Source: Rhodococcus triatomae
GTDB lineage: Bacteria; Actinomycetota; Actinomycetes; Mycobacteriales; Mycobacteriaceae
Assembly: GCF_014217785.1 (NCBI RefSeq)
Contig: NZ_CP048814.1
Span: 3,286,001-3,350,000 of the forward strand
DNA length: 64,000 nucleotides
Reading direction: 5' to 3'
In this document: positions 28,456 to 38,447 of the stretch, in pieces
How the letters are laid out: every line of letters begins with the position of its first letter
Numbering within the stretch: position 1 is the first letter of the stretch
Program-made: the position numbers and the translations under genes
The notes under the pieces: model-generated
What the model saw: the letters and a program-made list of their open reading frames with translations, nothing else
What the model was told of the DNA's origin: nothing
The model's database searches: none

Positions 28456-29211
28456 TCAGCATCCCGGTGGCAGGCCCATCGCCGCGGCGCGGGCCGCGAT
28501 CCATTCGGCGAGGCGGGTCGCCTGGTCTCGGGCTGTCGCGGCATCGGATGCGGAAGTGACCGCGAGGGCCACGGCGAGCTGACCCGTCCCGGACGGCACC
28601 ACACCGAACTGTCGTATCGAGTATCCGGCGCCGGGGTCGGTGCCTGTGCCGGAGCTGAACTGGGCGCCCTCGACGGCGCCCAGGCCCCATTCCGGCGTCT
28701 CGGGGCCGGCGAGTGCGGGCCCGCTGCGCTCGTCACACGGCACGAACGACGCGAACTGGGCCTGGGCGGGGAGTGACCACTCCGTCTGCTCGAGGGGAGC
28801 GCCGACGACGGTTGCGGGGTCGCCGTATTCGCGTAGCACCTCTTCCACGACGCGTGGATCCGTCGGGTCGGGTTCGCCTCGCTCGCGGGCGAGGGAGACC
28901 GCGACGTCGATCGTCGCCCAGGCCGGGCCGGTCTGGACGTCGCCGGCGACGAGTGACTGCCCACCCCCGACAGGTGCGATCGCCAGTCCGGTGGAGCCGT
29001 CGAACGCGGCGACGACCTCGTCGAAACCGGCCAGCGGGTGGCCGGGTGCCCCGCCCTGTTCGGGTGGGGGTGTCGGCGGCGCGGTGGTGAGGGTCGGGCT
29101 CTCCGGGGACGGGTCGCCGACCTCTTCCGTGGCGCATCCGGCTGCGACCACCAGGGTGAGCGCGCATGCGAGGAACCCGGTGGTGGTACCGCGACGACGT
29201 TCGAGGGGCAT
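28456..29211 (-). CDS. Lipoprotein with a beta-lactamase-like fold, probably non-catalytic
   Basis: 251 residues from ATG 29211. Signal peptide with lipobox VAAGC (Cys26), then a Pro/Thr-rich linker. The segment GLAIAPVGGGQSL...TGPAWATIDVAVSLA resembles mycobacterial LppW-type proteins related to serine beta-lactamases, where WSTIK provides the catalytic S-x-x-K. Here the motif reads ATID, so Ser and Lys are both gone. Function would be binding rather than hydrolysis. It converges on hemB and diverges from a membrane protein gene. Confidence 0.7.
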   Translation of the reverse strand: MPLERRRGTTTGFLACALTLVVAAGCATEEVGDPSPESPTLTTAPPTPPPEQGGAPGHPLAGFDEVVAAFDGSTGLAIAPVGGGQSLVAGDVQTGPAWATIDVAVSLARERGEPDPTDPRVVEEVLREYGDPATVVGAPLEQTEWSLPAQAQFASFVPCDERSGPALAGPETPEWGLGAVEGAQFSSGTGTDPGAGYSIRQFGVVPSGTGQLAVALAVTSASDAATARDQATRLAEWIAARAAAMGLPPGC

Positions 29212-29305
29212 ACCGACAGCGTCGCGGTCGACGGGGCCGAAGACAAGCACTTTCGCATCTGTGCTCGGCTCGGGATATTCGGACATCGGCCGATACCCTG
29301 GTGGC

Positions 29306-29905
29306 ATGAGTGACCTGCCCCCGCAGTACGACAGATACCAGCAGCAGCCGCCGATGCAGTGGCAGCCGCCGCGGACACCGCCCCGCCCGGCCCCGGTGGA
29401 TGTCCACACGGCTCGGCACCTGTGGTGGGCTGTCGCCGGACTGGGGCTGCTGCAGGGGCTCATGGCCGTCGCGGTGGTGGCGGGGGACCGGGACGCGTTC
29501 GTGGATCAATTGTTGCGGGAGCCGACCGTCCAGTCCGGGGAGGTCACGCTCGACCAGGGTGCGGTCGAGACCCTGTTCGCGGTGGGGATCGGGGTCACGG
29601 CACTGATCGTCGTCGTGGTCACCGCGCTGTTCCTGCTGATCGTGCGGACGATGACGCGTGGACGGGCGTGGGCGCGCACGGTGCTCACCGTGGTGGGCGT
29701 GCTGTTGACGGTCATGACCGTCCCACTGTTGTTCGGTGCCGGGGACGACTTCGCGCCCGCCGGAGCCACCGGCACGATGCTCCTCGGTGCCGCCCAGATC
29801 CTGCAGGCGGTGACCGCTGTCGGGGCGATCGTGCTGATGTATCGCAAGGAGTCCAACGCGTTCTTCCTGCCGGGACCTCCGCCCGAGAATCAGGGCCGTT
29901 GGTAA
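29306..29905 (+). CDS. Small membrane protein with Pro/Gln-rich N-terminus (Rv0513-like)
   Basis: 199 residues from ATG 29306. A 35-residue Pro/Gln/Tyr-rich cytoplasmic head (QYDRYQQQPPMQWQPP) precedes four hydrophobic segments, with TRGRAWARTVLTVVGVLLTV in the middle, a motif common in actinobacterial membrane proteins of unknown function. It follows hemB in the M. tuberculosis order (Rv0513). Confidence 0.8.
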   Translation: MSDLPPQYDRYQQQPPMQWQPPRTPPRPAPVDVHTARHLWWAVAGLGLLQGLMAVAVVAGDRDAFVDQLLREPTVQSGEVTLDQGAVETLFAVGIGVTALIVVVVTALFLLIVRTMTRGRAWARTVLTVVGVLLTVMTVPLLFGAGDDFAPAGATGTMLLGAAQILQAVTAVGAIVLMYRKESNAFFLPGPPPENQGRW

Positions 29906-29989
29906 CTTGCCGCCCGGGGTTGTACCGTGAACTTCGTCACAGTATGTTGGCACCGAGGATTGTGCAGAGCGACCGGAGGAATCCAGTAC

Positions 29990-30109
29990 ATGCGTGTTGA
30001 AGAGCGGGCTCGCGGGTCACGTAAGGAAGCACTTCTGTTCGGCATCGTCGCCGCCCTGATGTTGCTCGCTTTCCTCATGCTTCTCGTGCCCGGGATCGTC
30101 GCCGGCTGA
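29990..30109 (+). CDS. 39-residue single-span membrane peptide
   Basis: ATG 29990 has a GGAGGA site 9 nt upstream. The peptide has a charged head (MRVEERARGSRKEA) and one hydrophobic helix (LLFGIVAALMLLAFLMLLVP), a plausible small bitopic protein with the N-terminus inside. No function is known. It stands alone between two larger membrane-protein genes. Confidence 0.6.
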   Translation: MRVEERARGSRKEALLFGIVAALMLLAFLMLLVPGIVAG

Positions 30110-30259
30110 CCGGTTTTCGAGGATCCGCCGACGAGCGGTCGGAGACGTGCCGCCCCCGGCGCTCCTGCCCGACGTACGGCCCTTCCCTACGATGAGCCTT
30201 GCCAGTGATGCGCATCCGCGTGATGTGCCTACCCAGCGATGTGACGGAGTGGTTCCCCG

Positions 30260-30733
30260 GTGACTGACGAGGTCCTGTTCAGCGAGCCGGGCGGTCAGTG
30301 GCGCGTCGTGGCCTACGGACCGATCTTCTGCCTCGTGGTGCTCACTGCGGAACTGTTCACCGGCCCTCTCGTGCACTGGTTCGCACTGCTCCTCGCCGCC
30401 GTCCTCACCGCGGGGCTGGTGGCCCTGCAGGTGGTCGCCGCCCGCACGCACGTGAGCGTCGAGCTGACCCGGACGACACTGCGCGACGGCACCGAGGAAC
30501 TGGCGCTCGCGGACATCGCCGAGGTCCTCCCACCGGCCGATCCCGACGAGTACGAGCTGGAGAAGTGGGAAACCGCTCGGGCCCTCGGGGAACTGGCGAA
30601 CGTGCCACGCCGTCGTACCGCGATCGGGTTGCGGCTCCGCGGCGGCGGACTGGTCCGGGCCTGGGCCCGGGACTCGGCGGAACTGCGTCGGCAGCTGGAC
30701 GCGCTCGTCCCGGTGCGGGAGGCGGGGGCGTGA
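30260..30733 (+). CDS. Two-span membrane protein with a cytoplasmic PH-like domain
   Basis: 157 residues from GTG 30260. Two hydrophobic segments form residues 15-60. The remaining 95 residues (VSVELTRTTLRDGTEELALADIAEV...RRRTAIGLRLRGGGLVRAWARD) have the strand pattern of bacterial PH domains, as in many DUF-type actinobacterial membrane proteins. It overlaps the next small membrane gene by 4 bp. Function unknown. Confidence 0.7.
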   Translation: MTDEVLFSEPGGQWRVVAYGPIFCLVVLTAELFTGPLVHWFALLLAAVLTAGLVALQVVAARTHVSVELTRTTLRDGTEELALADIAEVLPPADPDEYELEKWETARALGELANVPRRRTAIGLRLRGGGLVRAWARDSAELRRQLDALVPVREAGA

Positions 30734-30984
30734 TCTCGGGGAGGACCGTGGTGACGGCGGAGGCGCTCGCGGCGCTCGTCGCCCTGGCCCTCGCCGGATG
30801 GTGCGCGAGTTCGGCCACGGTGACGACGCGGTTCGAGCCCCTCGTCGTGGATGCCCCCGCTTTCGAATCCAGCCACTACTCGGGGGCGTGGATTGCGGGG
30901 GCCACCGCGCTGGCGACGATCGCCGGTCTCCTGGTCGTCGACGCGGTACGACGCATCCGGGCGCATACCGCGCCCGGCGCGTGA
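30730..30984 (+). CDS. 84-residue two-span membrane protein
   Basis: GTG 30730 overlaps the previous stop. Two hydrophobic helices at about residues 8-28 and 52-72 flank an extracytoplasmic loop (TTRFEPLVVDAPAFESSHYSG). It is an operon partner of the PH-like membrane protein; the two may form a complex. Function unknown. Confidence 0.65.
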   Translation: MISGRTVVTAEALAALVALALAGWCASSATVTTRFEPLVVDAPAFESSHYSGAWIAGATALATIAGLLVVDAVRRIRAHTAPGA

Positions 30985-30991
30985 CGAGTCG

Positions 30992-32986
30992 TCAGCGATC
31001 CAGCAGGGTGTCTCGCACCGCATCGGTGCCGGGTCCGTCGAGCATCGCCGAACCGAGCAGGGCCTCCGGGACACCGAGACCTGCCACCAGCGTCGCCGCG
31101 TGCGGACGCAGCGTGCGGCACCGCTCGTTGATTCCGCGCAGGACCGCCTTCGAGCGTTCCACCGACAGGTGCCGGTGGGACATGAACCAGGCCTTGTCCT
31201 CCTCGATCACACTCAACGCGTAGAGGTCGCAGAGGTCGCTGAGCAGCTCGCACGCGGCCTCGTCGGTGCACGAGTCGATGCCGGCGACGAACGCCTCCAG
31301 TACGACGCGGTCGATGTGAGCGCGGGCGGCGTGCAGGACGTGATCCTGCACGAAGTTGAACGCGTCGAACGCGCTGTCCTCCCGCTTCTGGGCTCCCTGC
31401 AGGCGCCGGGCGGCCGTCGAGATCAGGTACTCCTCGCGGTCCTCGAACATCGACATCTGGGTGCCGCGGTTGAAGAGGCTGCCGTCCTCCTCGTTGTCCT
31501 GGCGGGTGTCGAGGATGGTCTGGAGGATCTGCTGGGCGGCGGTGCGCTTCTTGACCACGTCCGACACGGTGGTGGCGGCGAAACGCATCCAGTCGGAGGG
31601 GCCCATCTCGCGGACCTCCTCCGCGTAGGAGGTGAGCAGTTCCTTCGCGACCAACTGGGTGAGGACGTGGTTGTCGCCCTCGAAGGTGGTGAACACGTCG
31701 GTGTCCGCCTTGAGCGCGGTGAGCCGGTTCTCGGCCATGTATCCGGCACCTCCGCAGGCCTCCCTGGCTTCCTGGATGGCGCGGGTGGCGTGCCAGGTGG
31801 TCGCGGCCTTGAGTCCCGCGGCGCGGCCTTCGAGTTCGCGCTGGTCGGTGGGGTCGACGTCGTCGCCTGCGGCCTGGAGGTCGTGCAGCGCGGACACCAG
31901 CTCGTTCTGGGCGAACCCCAGCGCGTAGGACCGGGCGATCAGTGGCAGCAGCCGCTTCTGGTGCATCAGGTAGTCCATGAGCAGCGTCTCCTCGGCGTCG
32001 CCCGGGGCCTGGAACTGCCTGCGCTGCAATGCGTATCGGGTGGCGATCGACAGTGCCACGCGTGCGGCCGCGCCGGCGGACCCGCCGACCGTGACCCGGC
32101 CGCGGACCAGGGTGCCGACCATGGTGAAGAACCGGCGGCCGGTCGATTCGATGGGGGACGAGTACTCGCCGTCCTCGCTGACGTCGCCGTAGCGGTTGAG
32201 GAGGTTCTCCCGGGGGATCCGCACCCGGTCGAAGAGGATGCGGCCGTTGTCGACGCCGGGAAGGCCGCCCTTGTAGCCGCAGTCGGAGGTGCTGACCCCG
32301 GGGAGGTCGTTGCCGTCCTCGTCCCGGATCGGCACGACGAAACAGTGCACGCCGTGGGACTGACCGCCCGTCACCAGCTGCGCGAACACCGCCGCGGTCC
32401 GGGCGTGTTCCGCGGCGCCACCGATGTAGTCCTTGCGCGAGGAGGGGGTCGGCGAGTGGATCACGAATTCGCGGGTCTCCGGGTCGTACGTCGCCGTCGT
32501 CTCCAACTCCTGGACATCGCTGCCGTGACCGGTCTCGGTCATCGCGAAGCAGCCCAGCAGGTCCAGGTCGATGGTCGGCCGGACGTACTGTTCGTGGTGG
32601 CGGGCGGTCCCGAGGTTCTCGATCGCCCCACCGAACAGGCCCCACTGGACACCCGCCTTGACCATCAGGGACAGGTCGGACATGGCCAGCATCTCGATGC
32701 TGGTGACCGCGGCGCCGGTGTCGCCGGTGCCGCCGTGCTCGGTCGCGAAGCCGTCGGCGGCGTATCCGCGTCCGGCGAGCTTGCGCATCTGGGCGAGAGT
32801 CTTGTTCCTGGCCTCGGCGAGGTCGGGGGTGTAGTGCGGGGCGAAGTCGGGGTCGTTCGTCAGGTCGGCGCGGGCGCGTTCGCGTACCTCGTGCCAGCGA
32901 CCGTCGAGCGCGGCGGTGAGGTACTCGGCGGTGGTCTTCTCGGCGGTCGTCCGGTCGGTGCTCTCGTACGCCTCGGTGGTAGCCAT
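30992..32986 (-). CDS. Large acyl-CoA dehydrogenase/oxidase-type flavoprotein
   Basis: 664 residues from ATG 32986, longer than a standard acyl-CoA dehydrogenase (about 380-400) because of a C-terminal helical extension, as in acyl-CoA oxidase-like actinobacterial enzymes. Motifs: CFAMTETGHGSDVQELET (FAD/substrate), TRYALQRRQFQ and TRAIQEAREACGGAGYMAENRL, followed by DTDVFTTFEGDNHVL with the position of the catalytic Glu. It would desaturate an acyl-CoA in beta-oxidation. Chain length preference cannot be read from sequence. Confidence 0.92.
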   Translation of the reverse strand: MATTEAYESTDRTTAEKTTAEYLTAALDGRWHEVRERARADLTNDPDFAPHYTPDLAEARNKTLAQMRKLAGRGYAADGFATEHGGTGDTGAAVTSIEMLAMSDLSLMVKAGVQWGLFGGAIENLGTARHHEQYVRPTIDLDLLGCFAMTETGHGSDVQELETTATYDPETREFVIHSPTPSSRKDYIGGAAEHARTAAVFAQLVTGGQSHGVHCFVVPIRDEDGNDLPGVSTSDCGYKGGLPGVDNGRILFDRVRIPRENLLNRYGDVSEDGEYSSPIESTGRRFFTMVGTLVRGRVTVGGSAGAAARVALSIATRYALQRRQFQAPGDAEETLLMDYLMHQKRLLPLIARSYALGFAQNELVSALHDLQAAGDDVDPTDQRELEGRAAGLKAATTWHATRAIQEAREACGGAGYMAENRLTALKADTDVFTTFEGDNHVLTQLVAKELLTSYAEEVREMGPSDWMRFAATTVSDVVKKRTAAQQILQTILDTRQDNEEDGSLFNRGTQMSMFEDREEYLISTAARRLQGAQKREDSAFDAFNFVQDHVLHAARAHIDRVVLEAFVAGIDSCTDEAACELLSDLCDLYALSVIEEDKAWFMSHRHLSVERSKAVLRGINERCRTLRPHAATLVAGLGVPEALLGSAMLDGPGTDAVRDTLLDR

Positions 32987-33069
32987 GACCCGACCCTAGC
33001 CAGCACCGCGGGTTCGCGCTGGCGTCCCGAAACAGCAGTGGCCGGGCGCACACGGGTCTGCAGTCGGGC

Positions 33070-33095
33070 GCATCCCGCCGGTGCATCCCGCCGGT
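33070..33095 (+). repeat. Two 13-bp tandem repeats before hemL
   Basis: GCATCCCGCCGGT occurs twice back to back in the 257-bp gap between the acyl-CoA dehydrogenase gene and hemL. Nothing else coding is seen in the gap, which should hold both divergent promoters. Confidence 0.8.
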
Positions 33096-33243
33096 GTATC
33101 CACGGGGTGACTGGTCCCTCGGGCTCGTCAGATCGGTCGAATGGTCCCTTCACCCACTGGTGGGGGGCGGCGAGGCACGTGATCCGCGCCACCCACTACA
33201 CCCTGTCGTTGGCAAATTCAGAAGAACTGGGACACTGGAGATC

Positions 33244-34566
33244 GTGACTGTCCCAGCCGGTGAATCCCCACTACCCGCCACGACGTCCGAGCGACTGTTC
33301 CGACGGGCCGAAGCAGTCATCCCCGGTGGAGTCAACTCTCCGGTGCGCGCGTTCGGTTCGGTCGGTGGCAGCCCCCGCTTCATCGCGTCGGCGTCGGGCT
33401 ACACGCTCACCGACGTCGACGACAACACGTACGTCGACCTGGTGTGTTCGTGGGGGCCGATGATCCTCGGGCACGCGCACCCCGCCGTGGTGGACGCGGT
33501 CCGCGCGGCAGCGACCACGGGGCTGTCCTTCGGCGCACCGACCGAGGGCGAGATCGCACTCGCCGAGGAGATCGTCTCGCGGGTCACTCCCGTCGAGCAG
33601 GTGCGGCTGGTGAACTCCGGCACCGAGGCGACCATGAGCGCCGTGCGCCTGGCCCGCGGATTCACCGGACGCAGCAAGATCGTCAAGTTCTCCGGGTGCT
33701 ATCACGGGCACGTCGACGCACTGCTCGCCGACGCCGGATCCGGCCTCGCCACCTTCGGGCTGCCGACCTCGCCCGGCGTCACCGGCGCCCAGGCCGAGGA
33801 CACCATCGTGCTGCCCTACAACGACCTCGACGCGGTGGCCGCGGCCTTCGCCGCGAACGAGGGGCAGATCGCCTGCATCATCACCGAGGCGGCCGCAGGG
33901 AACATGGGCGCGATCGCACCGCTGCCCGGATTCAACGCCGGACTGCGCGAGATCGCCACCGCGCACGGTGCCCTGCTCGTCATGGACGAGGTGATGACGG
34001 GATTCCGGGTCAGCGCCGCAGGCTGGTACGGGCTGGACCCGGTCCCCGGTGACCTCTACACGTTCGGCAAGGTCATGAGCGGGGGACTGCCCGCAGCGGC
34101 GTTCGGCGGGCGCGCCGACGTCATGGCCCGCCTCGCGCCGTCCGGCCCCGTCTACCAGGCGGGCACACTGTCCGGGAACCCGGTCGCCGTCGCCGCCGGG
34201 CTCGCCAGCCTCCGTGCTGCCGACGACCAGGTGTACGCGGCCCTCGACCGGAACGCGGCGACCCTCGCCGGCCTGCTGACCGACGCCCTCACCGACGCCG
34301 GTGTCGTCCATCGGGTGCAGACCGCGGGGTCGCTGCTCAGCGTCTTCTTCGGCGCCGAACCCGTCGTCGACTACGCGGGCGCCAGGGCCGCAGAGACCTG
34401 GCGGTTCGCGCCCTTCTTCCACGAACTGCTCGCCCGCGGCGTGTACGCGCCGCCGAGTGCGTTCGAGGCCTGGTTCGTCTCCGCGGCCCTCGACGACACC
34501 GCCTTCTCGATCATCGCGGACGCGTTGCCCCACGCGGCCGCCGCAGCGGCGGCGGCCCGGCCGTGA
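33244..34566 (+). CDS. hemL: Glutamate-1-semialdehyde 2,1-aminomutase
   Basis: 440 residues from GTG 33244. PLP enzyme converting GSA to aminolevulinate, the step after Hem[39 protein letters not shown] and MDEVMTGFR are family segments; the PLP Lys is in [18 protein letters not shown]. Ala-rich tail. It is separated from the hemACDB cluster and heads the cytochrome c biogenesis operon, tying aminolevulinate supply to haem use. Overlaps the next gene by 4 bp. Confidence 0.97.
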   Translation: MTVPAGESPLPATTSERLFRRAEAVIPGGVNSPVRAFGSVGGSPRFIASASGYTLTDVDDNTYVDLVCSWGPMILGHAHPAVVDAVRAAATTGLSFGAPTEGEIALAEEIVSRVTPVEQVRLVNSGTEATMSAVRLARGFTGRSKIVKFSGCYHGHVDALLADAGSGLATFGLPTSPGVTGAQAEDTIVLPYNDLDAVAAAFAANEGQIACIITEAAAGNMGAIAPLPGFNAGLREIATAHGALLVMDEVMTGFRVSAAGWYGLDPVPGDLYTFGKVMSGGLPAAAFGGRADVMARLAPSGPVYQAGTLSGNPVAVAAGLASLRAADDQVYAALDRNAATLAGLLTDALTDAGVVHRVQTAGSLLSVFFGAEPVVDYAGARAAETWRFAPFFHELLARGVYAPPSAFEAWFVSAALDDTAFSIIADALPHAAAAAAAARP

Positions 34567-35336
34567 CCGCCCGCCCGACCACCCCGGCCGCACCCATCAC
34601 CCACCCGACCGCGCCTTCAACCGGCCCAGCCACCCGAGGAACCCGCACCGTGACCGACGCCGACATCACGCCCCCCACGGACGACATCGACACCGACGCG
34701 TCTGCCCAGACCACGACGATCGTGCACGTACTCCGCCACGGTGAGGTGCACAACCCGCGCGGCATCCTCTACGGGCGCCTCCCCGGGTTCCGCCTGTCGG
34801 TGCACGGCGAATCCCAGGCCAGGACGGTTGCCTCGGTGCTGGCCGGTCACGACGTCACGCACGTCGCGGCCTCGCCGCTGCAGCGCGCGCAGGAGACCGC
34901 GACCCCGATCGCCCGCGCGCACCGCCTGCCGATCGTCACCGACGAGAACCTCATCGAGGCGGGCAACGAGTTCGAGGGGCTGAAGGTCTCCGTCGGAGAC
35001 GGTGCACTGAGCCGTCCCCGGCACTGGTGGAAGCTGCGCGATCCGTTCACGCCGTCGTGGGGTGAGCCGTACCTGCAGATCGCGCACCGGATGCTGGCGG
35101 CGGTCGGCAACGCCAGGGCGGCGGCCCGCGGCCACGAGGCCGTCGTCGTGAGTCACCAGCTGCCGGTGTGGACCCTGCGCCGGTTCCTCCAGGGTGAGCG
35201 GCTCTGGCACGATCCGCGCCACCGCCAGTGCGCACTCGCGTCGCTGACCTCGCTCGTCTACAGCGGCGACACCCTCGTCGACATCGTGTACTCCGAGCCC
35301 GCGGGGGCGTCGGATCCGAGGGTGACCGGAGCATGA
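34563..35336 (+). CDS. Histidine phosphatase / phosphoglycerate-mutase-like protein (Rv0525-like)
   Basis: 257 residues from GTG 34563, which overlaps the hemL stop; an in-frame GTG at 34650 would drop a 29-residue Pro/Thr-rich extension. Catalytic motif [17 protein letters not shown] near residue 55, [12 protein letters not shown], and second His in [11 protein letters not shown] branch-1 histidine phosphatase of unknown substrate that is always found in this haem/cytochrome operon. Confidence 0.88.
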   Translation: MTARPTTPAAPITHPTAPSTGPATRGTRTVTDADITPPTDDIDTDASAQTTTIVHVLRHGEVHNPRGILYGRLPGFRLSVHGESQARTVASVLAGHDVTHVAASPLQRAQETATPIARAHRLPIVTDENLIEAGNEFEGLKVSVGDGALSRPRHWWKLRDPFTPSWGEPYLQIAHRMLAAVGNARAAARGHEAVVVSHQLPVWTLRRFLQGERLWHDPRHRQCALASLTSLVYSGDTLVDIVYSEPAGASDPRVTGA

Positions 35337-35965
35337 GAGGCGGGCGCATCACGGCGCCGCGCACTCGATCGACCGGGGTGATCGCGGCGATCTGTGCCGG
35401 GATGCTGGCGCTGGCGTCGTGTGCGAGTGGCAACGACGCCGTCGTCCAGGGCGGGACGTTCGACTTCGTCTCGCCGGGTGGGCAGACGGAGATCTTCTAC
35501 GACCCGCCGGCCGAGCGCGGCACGGTGGGGAAGCTGTCCGGACCCGACCTCATGGAGGAGGGCGAGACCGTCGGCCTCGAGGACTTCGAGGGCCAGGTCG
35601 TGGTCCTCAACGTGTGGGGTCAGTGGTGCGGCCCGTGCCGGTCGGAGGCGGACGACCTCGAGGAGGTCTACCAGGCGAGCAAGGACCGCGGGGTGGCCTT
35701 TCTCGGTATCAACGTGCGCGACAACTTCCAGGACAAGGCACAGGACTTCGTGGTCGACAACGGGATCACCTTCCCGTCGATCTACGACCCGCCGATGCGC
35801 ACCCTGATGGCCTTCGGCGCCGGGTACCCGACGTCGGTGGTGCCGACGACGATCGTCCTCGACCGTGAGCACCGGGTCGCGGCGGTGTTCCTCAAGGAAC
35901 TGCTCGCCGAGGACCTGCAGCCCGTCGTGGACCGCATCGCCGCGGAAGACACGCAGGACCGCTGA
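35333..35965 (+). CDS. Thioredoxin-like lipoprotein (TlpA/ResA/CcsX type)
   Basis: 210 residues from ATG 35333. Signal peptide with lipobox LASC (Cys30) and a TlpA-type domain with the redox motif WGQWCGPCRSEA, GINVRDNF and the cis-Pro region VVPTTIVLD. Exported and membrane-anchored, it would keep apocytochrome c heme-binding cysteines reduced, using electrons from CcdA encoded next. Matches Rv0526. Confidence 0.94.
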   Translation: MRGGRITAPRTRSTGVIAAICAGMLALASCASGNDAVVQGGTFDFVSPGGQTEIFYDPPAERGTVGKLSGPDLMEEGETVGLEDFEGQVVVLNVWGQWCGPCRSEADDLEEVYQASKDRGVAFLGINVRDNFQDKAQDFVVDNGITFPSIYDPPMRTLMAFGAGYPTSVVPTTIVLDREHRVAAVFLKELLAEDLQPVVDRIAAEDTQDR

Positions 35966-36801
35966 TGTCGGAGTTCACCGTGGCCGAGATGGTGCTGGCC
36001 CAGTCCGGGGTCGGTGACACGTTCCAGTCGACGGCGGTGTCCGGACCGCTGGTGCTCGCGCTCGGCGTCTGCATGCTCGCCGGTCTGGTGTCCTTCGCGT
36101 CGCCGTGCGTGGTGCCGCTGGTACCCGGGTACCTGTCCTATCTGGCGGGGGTCGTGGGTGCGGACGCTCCCGCGGTGACCGCCCAGGAGGCCTCGACCCG
36201 GACGAAGGTGCGCGGTCGCTATCGCGTCGCGGGGGCGGCGGCATTGTTCGTCGCCGGATTCACCGTGGTCTTCGTCCTGGCGACCGCTTCGGTGTTCGGC
36301 GCGATCTCGATGCTCGCCGTCAACCGCGAGGTGCTCATGCGGGTGGGTGGTGTCGTCACCATCGCGATGGGCCTGGTGTTCGTCGGCCTGGTGCCTGCGC
36401 TGCAGCGGGACACCCGGATGGAGCCGCGCGCGATCTCCTCGCTGGCCGGGGCGCCGTTGCTGGGTGCGGTGTTCGCACTCGGGTGGACGCCGTGCCTGGG
36501 GCCGACGCTGGCCGGGGTGATCTCCCTGGCCGCGGGAACCGAGGGCACCACCGCTGCGCGTGGCGTGACCCTGATCGTCGCCTACTGCCTCGGCCTCGGA
36601 CTGCCGTTCGTCATCCTCGCGTTCGGTTCGGCCCGGGCGCTGCGGGGCGTCGGCTGGCTGCGGCGCAACGCACGTACTGTTCAGATCTTCGGCGGAATCA
36701 TGCTGGTGGCGGTGGGTATCGCCCTCGTCACCGGCGCGTGGGACCTGTTCGTCAGCTGGGTCCGGGACGCCTTTATCTCGGAGGTGACCCTGCCGATATG
36801 A
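35965..36801 (+). CDS. ccdA: Cytochrome c biogenesis protein CcdA
   Basis: 278 residues; the ATG shares its A with the end of the previous stop. Polytopic membrane thiol reductase with one redox Cys in SFASPCVVPLVPGYLSYLAG and the second in ALGWTPCLGPTLAG. It carries electrons from cytoplasmic thioredoxin across the membrane to the TlpA-like lipoprotein. Six or seven hydrophobic segments. Matches Rv0527. Confidence 0.96.
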   Translation: MSEFTVAEMVLAQSGVGDTFQSTAVSGPLVLALGVCMLAGLVSFASPCVVPLVPGYLSYLAGVVGADAPAVTAQEASTRTKVRGRYRVAGAAALFVAGFTVVFVLATASVFGAISMLAVNREVLMRVGGVVTIAMGLVFVGLVPALQRDTRMEPRAISSLAGAPLLGAVFALGWTPCLGPTLAGVISLAAGTEGTTAARGVTLIVAYCLGLGLPFVILAFGSARALRGVGWLRRNARTVQIFGGIMLVAVGIALVTGAWDLFVSWVRDAFISEVTLPI

Positions 36802-38447
36802 CCCAGACCGACACCGCCCCGGCGCCCGAGGCCGCCCCGCCGCCGCGGCAGGGAGCGCTGGGACGTGCCCTGGCACTGATCCGTAACACCTGGCGGGGAC
36901 TCACGTCGATGCGTACCGCATTGATGCTGCTGTTCCTGCTGGCCCTCGCCGCCATCCCCGGCGCTCTGTTGCCGCAGCGCAGCCTCAACGCGGGCAAGGT
37001 CGACGAGTACATCGGGGCGCGCCCCACGCTGGGGCCCTGGATGGACCGGCTGGAACTGTTCGACGTGTTCGGCAGCTTCTGGTTCACCGCGATCTACGTC
37101 CTGCTGTTCATCTCCCTCGTCGGCTGCATCCTGCCGCGCTGCGTCGAGCACTACCGCGCGCTGCGGACCCGTCCCGTCCGCGCCCCACGGAATCTGTCGC
37201 GGCTGCCGCACCACCGCCGCGCCGAGGTCACGGAGTCGCCGGAGGCACTGGCGGCCCGCATCCGAGGCCACCTGAAGGGATGGCGGGTGGAGTCGCGCAC
37301 CGGTGGCCCACACGGCGACGACGACGAGGTCACCGTCTCCGCGGAGAAGGGCTACCTGCGCGAGGCCGGGAACCTGGTGTTCCACCTGTCGCTGGTCGGA
37401 CTGCTCGTGGCGATCGCGGTCGGCAAGCTGTTCGGCTACGAGGGCAACGTCATCGTCGTCGCGAACGGGGGACCCGGTTTCTGCACCACCACGCCGGCCG
37501 TCTTCGACTCGTTCATCGCCGGCAACGTCAACGACGGCACCGGGATGACCCCCATGTGCATCCGGGTCGACGACTTCCGGGCCGACTACCTCGACACCGG
37601 CCAGGCCGAGATGTTCACCTCGAACATCCGCTACCAGGCGGGTGCCGACCTCGAGTCCGACACCTGGCGCGATGCCGAGCTGCGGGTCAACCACCCGCTG
37701 CGGGTCGAGGCGGACCGCGTGTATCTGCAGGGCCACGGCTACGCCCCGACGTTCACCGTGACGTTCCCGAACGGGGAGACCCGGACGGAGACCGTCCAGT
37801 GGGCGCCGTCCGACGCCACGACGTTCCTCAGCAGCGGAGCGATGCGCTTCGACCCGCCGGGCGGGATGTACCCGGAGGCGGACGAGAGGCGCAGGAACCA
37901 GATCGCGATCGAGGGGCTGTTCGCACCGACCGCCTTCTTCCACGGGAGCCTGCTGTCGTCCAGCTACCCCGCGATGAACGACCCGGCGGTCGCGATCGAC
38001 ATCTACAAGGGCGATTCGGGGCTCGACACCGGCAGCCCGCAGTCGCTGTTCGAGCTCAACAAGGAACTGATCAACCAGGGCAGACTGATCAAGCAGGACC
38101 GGGTGAACCTGTATCCCGGCGAGTCGACGACCTTGGCCGACGGCACCCGTGTCCAGTTCGACGGTGCCGTCGACTTCGTGAACCTGCAGGTCTCGCACGA
38201 CCCGGCACAGCAGTGGGTGCTCGTGTTCTCGCTGACGGCGATGGCCGGCCTGCTCGTGTCACTGCTGATCAAGCGGCGGCGGGTGTGGGCGCGTATCCAC
38301 CCGTCGGGCGCAGGCGGTTCCGATGAACGACGTACCGTAGTAGAACTGGGTGGGCTCGCCCGCACCGATCAGGCCGGTTGGGGCGACGAGTTCGACAAGC
38401 TGTGCGACCGGCTGTTGACGGACGAGCAAGGGAAGAGCGATCGATGA
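36798..38447 (+). CDS. resB: System II cytochrome c biogenesis protein ResB (Ccs1)
   Basis: 549 residues, ATG overlapping the ccdA stop. N-terminal membrane segments with LTSMRTALMLLFLLALAAIP and GALLPQRS, a third after FWFTAIYVLLFISLVGCILPR, a large extracytoplasmic domain, and a last segment near residue 480 (WVLVFSLTAMAGLLVSLLIKRRR). ResB and CcsA form the haem-export and cytochrome c haem lyase complex. Two Cys in the external domain (GFCTTTP, TPMCIRV) may pair. Confidence 0.95.
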   Translation: MTQTDTAPAPEAAPPPRQGALGRALALIRNTWRGLTSMRTALMLLFLLALAAIPGALLPQRSLNAGKVDEYIGARPTLGPWMDRLELFDVFGSFWFTAIYVLLFISLVGCILPRCVEHYRALRTRPVRAPRNLSRLPHHRRAEVTESPEALAARIRGHLKGWRVESRTGGPHGDDDEVTVSAEKGYLREAGNLVFHLSLVGLLVAIAVGKLFGYEGNVIVVANGGPGFCTTTPAVFDSFIAGNVNDGTGMTPMCIRVDDFRADYLDTGQAEMFTSNIRYQAGADLESDTWRDAELRVNHPLRVEADRVYLQGHGYAPTFTVTFPNGETRTETVQWAPSDATTFLSSGAMRFDPPGGMYPEADERRRNQIAIEGLFAPTAFFHGSLLSSSYPAMNDPAVAIDIYKGDSGLDTGSPQSLFELNKELINQGRLIKQDRVNLYPGESTTLADGTRVQFDGAVDFVNLQVSHDPAQQWVLVFSLTAMAGLLVSLLIKRRRVWARIHPSGAGGSDERRTVVELGGLARTDQAGWGDEFDKLCDRLLTDEQGKSDR

